NCBI GenBank assembly: GCA_021776675.1
Contig: JAJFFM010000078.1
Span: 1-47,253 of the forward strand
Direction of reading: 5' to 3'
Origin: Robiginitomaculum sp.
GTDB taxonomy: Bacteria; Pseudomonadota; Alphaproteobacteria; Caulobacterales; Maricaulaceae
DNA: 47,253 bases
Part shown: piece by piece, positions 1-8,524 of the stretch
Position numbering within the stretch: position 1 is the stretch's first letter
Layout: each line of letters opens with the position of its first letter
Position numbers and translations under genes: made by a program
The notes under the pieces: model-generated
What the model was told of the DNA's origin: nothing
What the model saw: only the letters and a program-made list of their open reading frames with translations
The model's database searches: none

Positions 1-784
1 CAGCGCCCACGGCGATGTGCGCGCTGCACCCGACCCATTAGCCGCCGCCGAAATGGCTCTATTGCGCCTTGCTGTGGCCGCAGACTTGCCACCGCCAGAA
101 CTGGCTGCGCAATTACTCGCAAATTTGAAAGATGTTAGGGATGCACCAAAACCATCCGTAGGCGGGTCGTCTAGTTCTAGTGGAAATGCTTCTGGTGGTA
201 CTGGTTCTGGCGGTACTGGTTCTGGTAGTACAAGAGCTAAAATTTCAACCGCGCCCGTTTCGCGCGGAAATACCGCACCTCAAACAAACATACAGCCAGA
301 ACCTCAAACCACTCCGCAAGCACACGCCGTACAAGTGCAGGCTGTTCAGGCGGATGCGCCAAAGCTTATAATCAACACGCTGGAAGAACTGGTTTCCGCC
401 ATACCTAAAAACCAAACCGGTTTGCGTTACGATATTGAAAAATACATTCGCCCCATTCGTTTTGAGCCGGGCACATTTGTGTTTTCCCTTGCGCCGAACG
501 CGCCAAAAGATATCGAATACCAATTACGGGCATGGGTCACCGACGCTACATCAAGGCCTTGGCATATTGAGGTCGATACAAAAACCCAAGGCGCTCCAAG
601 CTTGCTTGAACGTCGCCGCGCCGCACAGGCCGCGCAACAAGACGCCGAAGACAATCACCCGGTCGCCACCGACGCCCGTGCATTATTTCCCGGTGTAGAG
701 ATTGAATTTCGTGACCGCGCCACCATATCTCCCCTATCTGGGTCTAATGTCATAGAAGCAGATTTCACGAATAGCGAGGAATAG
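1..784 (+). CDS. dnaX: DNA polymerase III subunit gamma/tau, C-terminal part (5' end outside window)
   Basis: This is the tail of the clamp-loader subunit that organises the replicative polymerase. The reading frame is open from the first complete codon at base 2, so the ATPase core lies upstream of the window and the ATG at 17 is internal. Visible are a helical stretch resembling the end of clamp-loader domain III (AEMALLRLAVAADLPPPEL), a low-complexity Ser/Gly/Thr linker (GGTGSGGTGSGS), and a C-terminal domain of about 130 residues of the kind that in tau binds the polymerase alpha subunit. The following gene is ybaB, the standard dnaX partner, which supports the call. The identity rests on neighbourhood and C-terminal style, since the Walker motifs are not in view. 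Confidence 0.85.
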   Translation, partial: SAHGDVRAAPDPLAAAEMALLRLAVAADLPPPELAAQLLANLKDVRDAPKPSVGGSSSSSGNASGGTGSGGTGSGSTRAKISTAPVSRGNTAPQTNIQPEPQTTPQAHAVQVQAVQADAPKLIINTLEELVSAIPKNQTGLRYDIEKYIRPIRFEPGTFVFSLAPNAPKDIEYQLRAWVTDATSRPWHIEVDTKTQGAPSLLERRRAAQAAQQDAEDNHPVATDARALFPGVEIEFRDRATISPLSGSNVIEADFTNSEE

Positions 785-789
785 CCGCG

Positions 790-826
790 CCAAAGGATAT
801 GCCCAAAGGATATGCCAAAGGATATA
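790..826 (+). repeat. Three tandem copies of a 12-13 bp unit covering the ybaB ribosome-binding region
   Basis: The unit CCAAAGGATATG occurs at 790-801 and 803-814, and a third copy ending in A occurs at 815-826. Each copy carries an AAAGGA Shine-Dalgarno-like core. The first two copies end in an ATG-containing TATG, and the third sits just before the conserved ybaB start at 829. The ORF track starts at the first ATG, which adds a repeat-encoded decapeptide. Confidence 0.85.
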
Positions 827-828
827 CA

Positions 829-1164
829 ATGAAAGACATTATGGGCCTGATGAAACAGGCAAAACAAATGCAAGAAAAGATGGAAGTCGCCAAATCCAAG
901 GTTGCCGATTTGGTAGCCGAAGGTATTAGCGGCGGCGGTATGGTGCGTATCACCTTATCTGGCGAAGGTCATATGCAGTCTATCAATATAGACCCCAGCA
1001 TGGTTATCGCAGACGAAGCCGAAATTCTAGAAGACCTGATCATAGCCGCCTTCCACGACGCCAAGGTCAAATTAGACCAAAAGCAGTCAGAAACCATGCA
1101 AGATGCCCTAGGGGAATTCGGGGGCGACATGCAATTACCCGAAGGTATGAAACTCCCGTTTTAA
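829..1164 (+). CDS. ybaB: YbaB/EbfC-family nucleoid-associated protein
   Basis: This is a small dimeric DNA-binding protein of the YbaB/EbfC family, 111 residues from the chosen start. The sequence opens MKDIMGLMKQAKQMQEKME and contains the family's glycine-rich turn (EGISGGGMVRITLSGEG) and the acidic C-terminal helix region (EDLIIAAFHDAKVKLDQ). I chose the ATG at 829 because family members begin near this motif and an AAAGGA lies just upstream. The ATG at 799 would add ten residues encoded by a tandem repeat. It follows dnaX by 44 bp and is probably co-transcribed with it. The usual third gene, recR, is absent: the stop codon overlaps the stop of ptsP, which converges from the other strand. 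Confidence 0.93.
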   Translation: MKDIMGLMKQAKQMQEKMEVAKSKVADLVAEGISGGGMVRITLSGEGHMQSINIDPSMVIADEAEILEDLIIAAFHDAKVKLDQKQSETMQDALGEFGGDMQLPEGMKLPF

Positions 1165-3452
1165 ACAGGCACGCCTTCTTTTTCGCAAAACTCTTTCACT
1201 GCTGCGCGCAAGGAATTTGCATCTGACGCGGAGGCTATTTTTGGCTTAAGCAATTTGGCTAATTTACCTGCGTCTAGAGCCAAAAGAGCGCTTTTGACCG
1301 GGCCAACGCCTGTAACTGGCATGGATAAATTTTCAAACCCGAGGGCTGTTAGGCAAATAGCTTCAAGGGGTTTACCGGCTATTTCCCCACAAACCGTGAC
1401 TTGGGTGTTTGCCGCCTTACAGCGGTCTGCGATATGCGCCAACAAAGACAAAGCCGCCGGATGTAGGCCGTCATATAGCCCGGCGACGCGCGGGTTATCG
1501 CGGTCAGCGGCAAAGAAAAACTGCAGAAGGTCATTCGCACCAACCGAGACAAAATCTGCATGCTTGCAAATCGCGTCTATCTGCCAAGCTAGTGCGGGAG
1601 TTTCCAGCATGACGCCAACTTCCAACTTTTTGGGAAGCTCTCCGCCCAATTTTTCGATACGCGCAATTTCTTTATCCAACAAAGTCCGTGCCGCTTGAAA
1701 TTCTGATACAATTGCCACCATAGGGAACATGATACGCAAATGTTGGCCGGCGCCCGCCTGTAATAAAGCCCTGAGCTGATAACGCAGCATTCCAGGTCGG
1801 TCGAGACCAATACGAATTGCGCGCCAACCGATAGCCGGGTTTTCTTCCGGCACGGGATCAGCATAAGGCAGGATTTTATCACCGCCTAGATCAAGGGTAC
1901 GGAACGTTACCGGACGATCGCCAGCGGCCTTCAGGGCACGTTTATATAAATCAACCTGTTCACTTAAGTGCGGCATTCTCTGTGATACCATGAACTGAAA
2001 CTCGGTCCGGAACAACCCGATGCCGTCCGCGCCTACGGCATTTAGTCCCGGCAGGTCTACCAATAAGCCTGCGTTCAGCAATAAAGACACGGTCTTTTCG
2101 TCCTTAGTAACGGCTTTTAAGTATCGTTGTTTTTCAAACGCTAAGTCTAATTGAGCGCGGATGCCAACCCGCACCAAGAACTCATTTATATCTTCTGGGG
2201 TAGGGCGTATGCTGACCGCGCCGAGCTCGCCGTCGACCAATATTTCGTCATCCGCCTCCACCCTGTCTAAAATACTGTCAGCCAACCCGACAAGCGGGAT
2301 ACCCAAGGTGCGGCAAATTATGGTAGCATGCGCAGTGGCCGCGCCTTCTTCCAGTACAATGCCCTTTAGCTTATCGTGGTCATAGTCCAGAATTTCCGCA
2401 GGCCCTAAATTGCGTGCAAAGACAATTGCGTTGTCCGGTAGCTGTCTTTGGCCCGGATCGAGGTCTTCCCCGCCTAATGAGCGTAACATGCGGTTGGCAA
2501 GGTCTTCTAGGTCATGTAGTCGCGCCCTTAAATATGGATCACGTGCTTTAAGCATGCGGGCTCTGTGTTCATTGCGGACACGCTCTACGGCGGCTTCGGC
2601 GGTTAGTCCGCTATGAACCGCTTCGTGTAGGCGGTCGAGCCATTGCCTGTCATAGGCAAACATACGGTAGCTTTCGAATATTTCTTTAGATGCAGCGCCC
2701 ATGCTAGCCATTTCACCGTTTACCATAGCATCTACAGAACGCCGCATTTTACGGATAGCTTTGGACAAGCGTGCTTGTTCTTCTGCGGTATTACTAGCAA
2801 TCATATGTCCCGCAGTAACAGGGGGTAAATGCAAGACGGCACGACCTTGCGCAAGCCCATCAGCAAAGGCCTGACCAGTAATTGTTTCCGCACCAGTTGG
2901 CGTGAGGCGAATACCTTTGAGGCGAGCTTCTGCACCGCCTGCGCGTTCGTCTTCGACGGCGATTTCTGCGAGTAAGGTGGCAGCGGTTAGTAGGTTTTCA
3001 ACCTCGGCCTCACCGTATATTCGTGCGCGCCTGCCTTGGACTACCAATACACCAAGATTGCGACCACCGCGTAAAAGAGGCACGCCTAAAAATGAATGAA
3101 ACCGCTGTTCACCCGTTTCTGCTTTAAAGGAAAAGTCAGGGTGTTCCGCTGCTTCGGCCAAGTTTAAAAGCCTTGCTCGTCTGGCTACGTTGCCGACCAA
3201 GCCTTCATTAAGGCCAAGGCGGGTTGTGTGGACGGCGGTTTGTTTCAAGCCTTTGGTAGCACAGAGCTCTAACTCATCGCCTGCGCGTAAATAGATCGAC
3301 GTTACATTGACCTTCATAGAAGAGCTGATGACTTTGACGAAATTATCCAGCCGCGCTTGTACCCCGTCTTCTGAGGCCATTAGCGCACGAATACGCTTAA
3401 GAAGAATAACGCCCGGATCGGACTTAATGCTTATGGGGCTCGGTATTTTCAA
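1161..3452 (-). CDS. ptsP: Phosphoenolpyruvate-protein phosphotransferase of the nitrogen PTS (EI-Ntr)
   Basis: Enzyme I of the nitrogen-related PTS takes phosphate from PEP and passes it to NPr and then EIIA-Ntr, a regulatory cascade in the cytoplasm. The 763 residues show an N-terminal GAF sensor domain (about 20-165), the phosphohistidine swivel domain (GAATAHATIICRTLGIP, His in TAHATI), and the PEP-binding barrel (NPAIGWRAIRIGLDRPGM, SVGANDLLQFFFAADRDN, VTVCGEIAGKP with the catalytic Cys). The start is TTG, directly after the lysC stop (TAG-TTG), with AAGGGTG as a plausible ribosome site inside the end of lysC. A lysC-ptsP pair is common in alphaproteobacteria. The NPr and EIIA partners are not in this window. 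Confidence 0.96.
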   Translation of the reverse strand: MKIPSPISIKSDPGVILLKRIRALMASEDGVQARLDNFVKVISSSMKVNVTSIYLRAGDELELCATKGLKQTAVHTTRLGLNEGLVGNVARRARLLNLAEAAEHPDFSFKAETGEQRFHSFLGVPLLRGGRNLGVLVVQGRRARIYGEAEVENLLTAATLLAEIAVEDERAGGAEARLKGIRLTPTGAETITGQAFADGLAQGRAVLHLPPVTAGHMIASNTAEEQARLSKAIRKMRRSVDAMVNGEMASMGAASKEIFESYRMFAYDRQWLDRLHEAVHSGLTAEAAVERVRNEHRARMLKARDPYLRARLHDLEDLANRMLRSLGGEDLDPGQRQLPDNAIVFARNLGPAEILDYDHDKLKGIVLEEGAATAHATIICRTLGIPLVGLADSILDRVEADDEILVDGELGAVSIRPTPEDINEFLVRVGIRAQLDLAFEKQRYLKAVTKDEKTVSLLLNAGLLVDLPGLNAVGADGIGLFRTEFQFMVSQRMPHLSEQVDLYKRALKAAGDRPVTFRTLDLGGDKILPYADPVPEENPAIGWRAIRIGLDRPGMLRYQLRALLQAGAGQHLRIMFPMVAIVSEFQAARTLLDKEIARIEKLGGELPKKLEVGVMLETPALAWQIDAICKHADFVSVGANDLLQFFFAADRDNPRVAGLYDGLHPAALSLLAHIADRCKAANTQVTVCGEIAGKPLEAICLTALGFENLSMPVTGVGPVKSALLALDAGKLAKLLKPKIASASDANSLRAAVKEFCEKEGVPV

Positions 3453-4775
3453 CTAGTTATCACCCTTGGAATCACCCGTGGAATCACCCATGGAATTACC
3501 CTTGGAATTACCCAGTGAAACACCAAGCTCAAAAGCACTGTGCAGAGCCCGCACCGCTAGTTCGGTCATGTCAGCATCAATCAACACGCTGATTTTAATT
3601 TCGGATGTGGCAATAACTTCAATATTGATATTACGCTCTGCCAGTGCAGAAAACATGGTGTGTGCAACACCCGCATGAGAGCGCATACCAATACCGACAA
3701 CAGACACCTTGCTGACCTTGTCATTGACAAGAAGGCCGTCGAATCCAATCTTTTCTTTGTTAGCCTCCAACGCAGCCAAAGTTTTATCGAGATCGCGGCG
3801 ACCAATGGTGAACACTAAATTGGCACTGTCTTCACGGCGTGATGTGCCTTGGACAATCATATCGACGCTAATATTGGCTTCAGACATGGCTCCGCACACA
3901 CGCGCGACAACGCCCGGTATATCATTTAACCGCAGCAATGAAATTTGCGCTTCATCGCGAGAATAAGCTACGCCGCTTACGACACGTTCTTCCATAATTT
4001 TGTCTCCTTTAAAGGATTCTTCTGAACAGACCAAGGTTCCGGGGTTGTCTTCATCGACATCCTTAAAACTGGTTAGTACCCTAATGGGTAAATTATTATT
4101 CATGGCCAGCTCAACGGATCTGGTCTGTAATACTTTTGCGCCTTGGGAGGCCAGCTCCAACATTTCTTCAAAGGCAATCCGGCCCAACCGTCTGGCTTCG
4201 GGCACAATGCGCGGATCCGTAGTATAGACACCGTCCACATCCGTATAAATATCACAGCGGTCAGCCTTTAAGGCTACGGCCAAAGCCACCGCAGACGTGT
4301 CCGAGCCACCACGGCCTAATGTGGAAACACGTCCCTGCGGGCTAATGCCTTGAAATCCTGCAACCACACCAACAACCCCGTCTTTAAGGGATTGGTTAAA
4401 AGCCAATGTTTCAATGCCTTTAATGCGTGCAGACGCATGGGCTCCGTCCGTCTGTAAGGGGATTTGCCAACCTTGCCAAGAACGGGCTTTTACGCCGCGC
4501 CTTCTCAGGGCAATGGACAAAAGCCCACTTGTGACCTGTTCACCCGATGCAACAATAGCATCATATTCGTCGTCTATTTCCCCGCCTGCGTTAGAATCTG
4601 CTGAAAGGTCGTCCACAAAGCCTACCAAGCGGTTAGTTTCGCCCGACATAGCCGAAACCACAACCGCCACTTCATTGCCATTCGCGTGCTCTGCGGCCAC
4701 TAGCGCAGCCACACGGCGGATCCTATCCAGATCAGCCACGGATGTGCCTCCAAATTTCATGACAATGCGTGCCAT
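3453..4775 (-). CDS. lysC: Aspartate kinase
   Basis: This enzyme phosphorylates aspartate, the first step towards lysine, diaminopimelate, threonine and methionine. The 440 residues start with MARIVMKFGGTSVADLDRI, the KFGGTS substrate/ATP motif, and contain GRGGSDTSAVALA and the YTDVDGVYTTDPR region. Two ACT regulatory domains follow in the C-terminal third (for example VVSGVAYSRDEAQISLL and VSVVGIGMRSHAGVA), so feedback control by lysine and/or threonine is likely. The last 20 or so residues are an unusual Gly/Ser/Asp repeat encoded by 12-bp tandem units, absent from ordinary LysC. It is followed immediately by ptsP. ubiG diverges upstream with only 63 bp between the two starts. Confidence 0.96.
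   Translation of the reverse strand: MARIVMKFGGTSVADLDRIRRVAALVAAEHANGNEVAVVVSAMSGETNRLVGFVDDLSADSNAGGEIDDEYDAIVASGEQVTSGLLSIALRRRGVKARSWQGWQIPLQTDGAHASARIKGIETLAFNQSLKDGVVGVVAGFQGISPQGRVSTLGRGGSDTSAVALAVALKADRCDIYTDVDGVYTTDPRIVPEARRLGRIAFEEMLELASQGAKVLQTRSVELAMNNNLPIRVLTSFKDVDEDNPGTLVCSEESFKGDKIMEERVVSGVAYSRDEAQISLLRLNDIPGVVARVCGAMSEANISVDMIVQGTSRREDSANLVFTIGRRDLDKTLAALEANKEKIGFDGLLVNDKVSKVSVVGIGMRSHAGVAHTMFSALAERNINIEVIATSEIKISVLIDADMTELAVRALHSAFELGVSLGNSKGNSMGDSTGDSKGDN
3460..3519 (-). repeat. Five 12-bp tandem units at the 3' end of lysC
   Basis: Plus-strand units are TCACCCTTGGAA, TCACCCGTGGAA, TCACCCATGGAA, TTACCCTTGGAA and TTACCCAGTGAA, head to tail. In the lysC frame they encode a repeated G-[ND]-S-x tetrapeptide that forms the extreme C-terminus. 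The period is a multiple of three, so copy-number change would keep the frame open. The end of the repeat also supplies the probable ribosome-binding site of ptsP. Confidence 0.9.
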
Positions 4776-4838
4776 AATGCCTCTTTGTTTATTCGCTTCA
4801 TTGTCTATAAGGGTTTTTCAAGATTGGAAAGACCGATT

Positions 4839-5609
4839 ATGCCCAGTTCCGCTAACTATTCTGCGAGCCACAAAACAGAAACAAGCGTTGATCCGTCCGA
4901 AATGGCACATTTCGCCAAGATGGCAGAGGATTGGTGGAACCCAAATGGTAAGTTCAAACCTCTGCATATTATGAACGGCTGTCGGGTGCGGTTTATCAAG
5001 GACGAAATTTGCGCCCATTTTCTGCGTGATCCTAATAGTGCATTGCCGCTTAAAGGCTTACGCATTTTGGATGTAGGGTGCGGCGGGGGATTACTGTGTG
5101 AGCCTATGGCGCGGCTCGGCGCGGAAGTTACAGGTGTTGATGCGCTGGAGAAAAATATCAAAACCGCAATGGTGCATGCGCAGAGCTCCGGCCTTGATAT
5201 TGACTATAGATATTCCACCATAGAAGCCTTGATAGACGGCAGTGAAAAACCTTATGATGTTGTGCTCAATATGGAAGTACTGGAGCATGTCACCGACCCG
5301 GCCGAGTTCACCAAATATTGCGCGAGGATGCTCAGAAGCGGCGGCATAACATTTTGCTCGACAATTAACCGTACCGCCAAAGCCTTTGCGCTGACCATTT
5401 TAGGGGCAGAATACATAATGAGCTGGCTCCCTAAAGGCACCCATCAATACGCAAAATTTATCAAGCCCATAGAGATGATACGGATGCTGAAAGATGCGGG
5501 GTTGGAGCCAGACGCACCATTGGGTATGACATATAGCCCGCTTGGTGGAAGTTGGGAAATTACGAATGATTCCAGTGTTAATTATCTGGTGCGTTCTGTT
5601 CAAAGTTAG
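4839..5609 (+). CDS. ubiG: Ubiquinone biosynthesis O-methyltransferase
   Basis: UbiG carries out the O-methylation steps of ubiquinone biosynthesis using S-adenosylmethionine. The protein has the Rossmann SAM motif LDVGCGGGLLCEPMARLGAEV and the UbiG-type opening EMAHFAKMAEDWWNPNGKFKPLH. The later parts (VLEHVTDPAEF, INRTAKAF, LPKGTHQYAKFI) also fit UbiG closely. I start it at ATG 4839 (256 residues) because GGAAAGA lies 6-7 bases upstream and UbiG proteins begin near there. The ORF-track start at 4785 would add 18 hydrophobic residues not expected in the family. It diverges from lysC, a common alphaproteobacterial arrangement. Confidence 0.95.
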   Translation: MPSSANYSASHKTETSVDPSEMAHFAKMAEDWWNPNGKFKPLHIMNGCRVRFIKDEICAHFLRDPNSALPLKGLRILDVGCGGGLLCEPMARLGAEVTGVDALEKNIKTAMVHAQSSGLDIDYRYSTIEALIDGSEKPYDVVLNMEVLEHVTDPAEFTKYCARMLRSGGITFCSTINRTAKAFALTILGAEYIMSWLPKGTHQYAKFIKPIEMIRMLKDAGLEPDAPLGMTYSPLGGSWEITNDSSVNYLVRSVQS

Positions 5610-5613
5610 CTTG

Positions 5614-5648
5614 TTCTGTGGGACAGAATAAGTGCGTGTCCGGACACG
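5614..5648. promoter_or_regulatory. Two adjacent palindromes upstream of the RHH/EF-hand gene
   Basis: TTCTGTGGGACAGAA lies at 5614-5628, a 6-bp inverted repeat with a 3-base centre. CGTGTCCGGACACG lies at 5635-5648, a perfect 14-bp palindrome. They sit 5-39 bases after ubiG and about 55 bases before the next start. There is no T-tract after either, so a standard terminator is not convincing. An operator for the downstream ribbon-helix-helix protein is possible. That role is inferred. Confidence 0.5.
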
Positions 5649-5702
5649 AAAAGCATTGAATTGCGCAAGGTTATTTCCTCTACTTAAAAACAGGAGATTG
5701 CT

Positions 5703-6677
5703 GTGGAACAAAACAATAAGACACAAGGCCATTTTGAGAAAAAGTCCGAGCGATTAGATATTCGGGTGTCCCATAAAAAGAAACAAGAGTTTACCGATGC
5801 TTGTCATGATCAAGGGGATACACCGAGTAACGCTGTACGGAGATTTATCACTTCTTATACGCGGCGGTCGAATTATGATAATCTCGGTGCAGCAATTCGC
5901 ACAAGCCCTCTACGTCGTATATTAGGGATACGGGGTTTGATTGGATTTGCTACGATAATAATGCTTGCATATGGGGGCCTTGTTGGCAAAAGGTATGTTT
6001 TGAAAGCCAATGAAACCCGTATCACAGATAAAGCCTTTGATATTTACGATCACAACAATAATGGCTTGATCGAACTCGGAGAAATTGCGCCTAACGACTT
6101 TCATCTCCACCGTGTTTTAAACATTGACGGGCAGGACGGGATAACTAGGGAGGAATTTGTAACCCATTCGACCATGATTTGGCGGTATGTCGACCCTGAC
6201 AACTTCCAAGTTATTGAGAATAAATTTAGCCGCTTCAAGCAAAAATCTGTTACTCGAACTATAACCGCCATCAGACAGGATGGGAAACCGTACAAACCGT
6301 CCGATAATACAAAGATGAAGAAATACATAATCGTTAACGGCGAACCGGTAGAACTAACAAGCGATAATATAATTTTGGAAAATGTTGGTGCAACCGAGGG
6401 AAATACCGATGGAAATTATAAGTATTTGCGTAAAAACGGTGGTCTTCCCAACTTTTCATCTGAAAGTTTTAAGACAAAAATAGTTAAGTTTGACTTGCGC
6501 AATCCTGACAAATTGGAACTGACTGTTTATGAGCAGCAGAGTCACAACTTGATATCTAAATCAATTAGCGTCCACCAAAGATCTGTTAGTTGGGTCGAAG
6601 GGCGGAAAACGCCAGAGTTGGTCGTGGGTATGGGGCGCGAAATGGCCGTCCTGACCAAGGAGTTACAAATCAATTAG
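5703..6677 (+). CDS. Predicted membrane-anchored ribbon-helix-helix protein with an external EF-hand
   Basis: I know no named family for the whole protein (324 residues). Residues 16-55 look like a ribbon-helix-helix DNA-binding fold: a strand (ERLDIRVS), a first helix (HKKKQEFTDACHDQGD), and a second helix (TPSNAVRRFITSYTRR). A basic segment and one membrane helix follow at about 75-95 (GLIGFATIIMLAYGGLV). By the positive-inside rule the N-terminus is cytoplasmic. Outside, residues 116-127 (DHNNNGLIELGE) match a 12-residue EF-hand calcium loop. A second, shorter EF-like loop follows (IDGQDGITREEF), then about 170 residues of unknown fold. The start is GTG with AGGAG upstream. This could be a membrane-bound regulator responding to calcium, or a non-DNA-binding protein with an RHH-like oligomerisation domain. 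Domain calls are by eye. Confidence 0.75.
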   Translation: MEQNNKTQGHFEKKSERLDIRVSHKKKQEFTDACHDQGDTPSNAVRRFITSYTRRSNYDNLGAAIRTSPLRRILGIRGLIGFATIIMLAYGGLVGKRYVLKANETRITDKAFDIYDHNNNGLIELGEIAPNDFHLHRVLNIDGQDGITREEFVTHSTMIWRYVDPDNFQVIENKFSRFKQKSVTRTITAIRQDGKPYKPSDNTKMKKYIIVNGEPVELTSDNIILENVGATEGNTDGNYKYLRKNGGLPNFSSESFKTKIVKFDLRNPDKLELTVYEQQSHNLISKSISVHQRSVSWVEGRKTPELVVGMGREMAVLTKELQIN

Positions 6678-6685
6678 ACGATTGT

Positions 6686-6714
6686 AATAATTGAATACTA
6701 TAAGTATTATTATT
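6686..6714 (+). terminator. AT-rich hairpin after the RHH/EF-hand gene
   Basis: AATAAT-TG-AATACT-ATA-AGTATT-ATTATT forms a 12-bp interrupted stem beginning 9 bases after the stop codon. It has no G/C clamp and only a mixed T-rich tail, so it is at best a weak terminator or a stabilising 3' hairpin. Confidence 0.3.
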
Positions 6715-6800
6715 GTTGCGTATTCTTACAATAAAACTTCTCGCAAAATGGCTTCATAGCATTTACAAGACGTTTCAAGCAAAGCACCTTATGAGCCAAC

Positions 6801-7955
6801 ATGTCAGACCCCGCCATCATCGACCCCATAGACCTCGCCCGTACTCTGATCCGCTGTCCGTCTGTGACACCTGCTGATGCGGGGGCGCTTGGGGTTTTGC
6901 AAAATGCGTTAGAGGCAATGGGGTTTGTTTGCACACGATATCCTTTTGCGGAAGTTGATAATCTTTATGCACGTTTAGGCAAGGCGGCACCAAATTTTTG
7001 TTATGCGGGGCATGTAGATGTGGTGCCTGTGGGCGATGCGACGCAGTGGCGGCATAATCCGTTCGGCGGTGAGATCGAAGACGGTAAAATTTGGGGGCGG
7101 GGCGCCGCAGATATGAAGGGCGGGATTGCGGCCTTTGTTGCAGCAGTTTCAGAATTTCTAGCGGACGGCAAACCATTTAATGGTTCTATCAGTTTCCTCA
7201 TTACGGGTGATGAAGAAGGACCGGCACTTAACGGGACTAAGAAAGTCCTTAAGGCTATCACTGAAGCGGGTGAAATTATCGATCATTGTTTGGTGGGCGA
7301 ACCGACCAATCCGAACACACTCGGCGAGATGATAAAAATAGGTCGGCGCGGTTCACTGAACGGCGTGTTACGTGTCATTGGCACACAAGGCCATGTGGCC
7401 TATCCGGATTTGGCAGGTAATCCAGTGCCGACTTTGATGAAGCTCTTGACGGCTCTTTCTAGTAAAAAGCTGGACGACGGCAATGATAGCTTCCAACCTT
7501 CTAATCTTGAGATAACTTCGGTTGATGTTAACAACCCTGCCCATAATATTATCGCAGGGGCTGCGACGGCAAGGTTTAATATCCGCTTTAACACGGAACA
7601 CACTGGGGATGATTTGCTGGATTGGATTAATAATGAAATAAGGATTGTAGGTGAAGGTTATTACGGACGTATAGAGGCTGATCTCTCTGTACCCGGCCAT
7701 CCTTTCCTCACCAAGCCATGTGTACTAACGGAAAAACTTTCTGCGGCTATCACGGATATCACTGGACGTAAACCTACGCTGTCAACAAGCGGCGGCACGT
7801 CGGATGCGCGTTTTATCACACATTATACGCCAGTGGTCGAGTTCGGCCTAATCGGTAAAACTATACACCAGGTCAATGAGCATGCAGAAGTTTCGGATAT
7901 AAAAAACCTGATGGAAATTTACAAATCGTTTTTAGTGCGCTACTTTAAGATATGA
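6801..7955 (+). CDS. dapE: Succinyl-diaminopimelate desuccinylase
   Basis: This zinc M20-family hydrolase removes succinate from N-succinyl-LL-diaminopimelate in the lysine/peptidoglycan-precursor pathway, the same pathway that lysC begins. The 384 residues carry the metal motif AGHVDVVPVGD (His71, Asp73), GRGAADMKGG (bridging Asp104), and GDEEGPALNGTKK (the catalytic and metal Glu pair at 138-139). The C-terminal part (STSGGTSDARF and a late FGLIGKTIHQVNEHAEV) supplies the remaining His ligand. Length and order are typical of DapE. It overlaps the next gene by four bases (ATGA), so the following membrane-protein genes are probably in its operon. Confidence 0.96.
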   Translation: MSDPAIIDPIDLARTLIRCPSVTPADAGALGVLQNALEAMGFVCTRYPFAEVDNLYARLGKAAPNFCYAGHVDVVPVGDATQWRHNPFGGEIEDGKIWGRGAADMKGGIAAFVAAVSEFLADGKPFNGSISFLITGDEEGPALNGTKKVLKAITEAGEIIDHCLVGEPTNPNTLGEMIKIGRRGSLNGVLRVIGTQGHVAYPDLAGNPVPTLMKLLTALSSKKLDDGNDSFQPSNLEITSVDVNNPAHNIIAGAATARFNIRFNTEHTGDDLLDWINNEIRIVGEGYYGRIEADLSVPGHPFLTKPCVLTEKLSAAITDITGRKPTLSTSGGTSDARFITHYTPVVEFGLIGKTIHQVNEHAEVSDIKNLMEIYKSFLVRYFKI

Positions 7956-8518
7956 GTTTATTAAAAGTTTTCAAAGGGTCGCTAAATGCCCTATTTGGTA
8001 ATACGGTGGGAGGTAAAGCCTGGGAAAGTGATTTTGATCTAACTGCTCCTGCCCTATCGCGTTCATTTATCGCAGTTGCCGCTTATGTTCCGCTCGGTTT
8101 GGTTGCCGCCTATGCAGCGGTAAAATATAATGATAATACAAGCCATATTCCTTACGGTCCGATTGTAATTACACTGACATTAATCGCTCTGACATTTCCG
8201 CTTATTGCTTATGTGCTGTGTATGGTGTTCGATAAAATGCAACGGTTTCGCCCATGGGTCATCGTGCGAAATTGGACGGTTTTGTTTGTCTTAATGCTTA
8301 TTGCTGCTGTGCTCGGGCTTTATCTTATTGGCCTGCTTCCGTTTTTCCCCGCCTATGTGATAGCGCTTACGCTGTATATTGGTACATTGGCCATAGATAT
8401 CAGATTGGCGTGGAAGGTAGCGGAATTTGACTGGATGGGGGCTATATTTGCCGGAATTTTGATAAGTGCCGCCACCATGATGGTGTTATCGCTTATTATA
8501 AGCCAATACATCGGGTAA
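7952..8518 (+). CDS. Integral membrane protein of unknown function
   Basis: This is a 188-residue protein starting at the ATG of an ATGA overlap with dapE, so translation is likely coupled. Hydrophobicity suggests about five membrane helices: RSFIAVAAYVPLGLVAAYAAV, IVITLTLIALTFPLIAYVLCMV, WTVLFVLMLIAAVLGLYLIGLLP, PAYVIALTLYIGTLAID, and AGILISAATMMVLSLII. I see no catalytic motif and do not recognise the family. The next gene (YihY/BrkB family) follows after six bases. No function can be assigned. Confidence 0.85.
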   Translation: MSLLKVFKGSLNALFGNTVGGKAWESDFDLTAPALSRSFIAVAAYVPLGLVAAYAAVKYNDNTSHIPYGPIVITLTLIALTFPLIAYVLCMVFDKMQRFRPWVIVRNWTVLFVLMLIAAVLGLYLIGLLPFFPAYVIALTLYIGTLAIDIRLAWKVAEFDWMGAIFAGILISAATMMVLSLIISQYIG

Positions 8519-8524
8519 TTTTGT

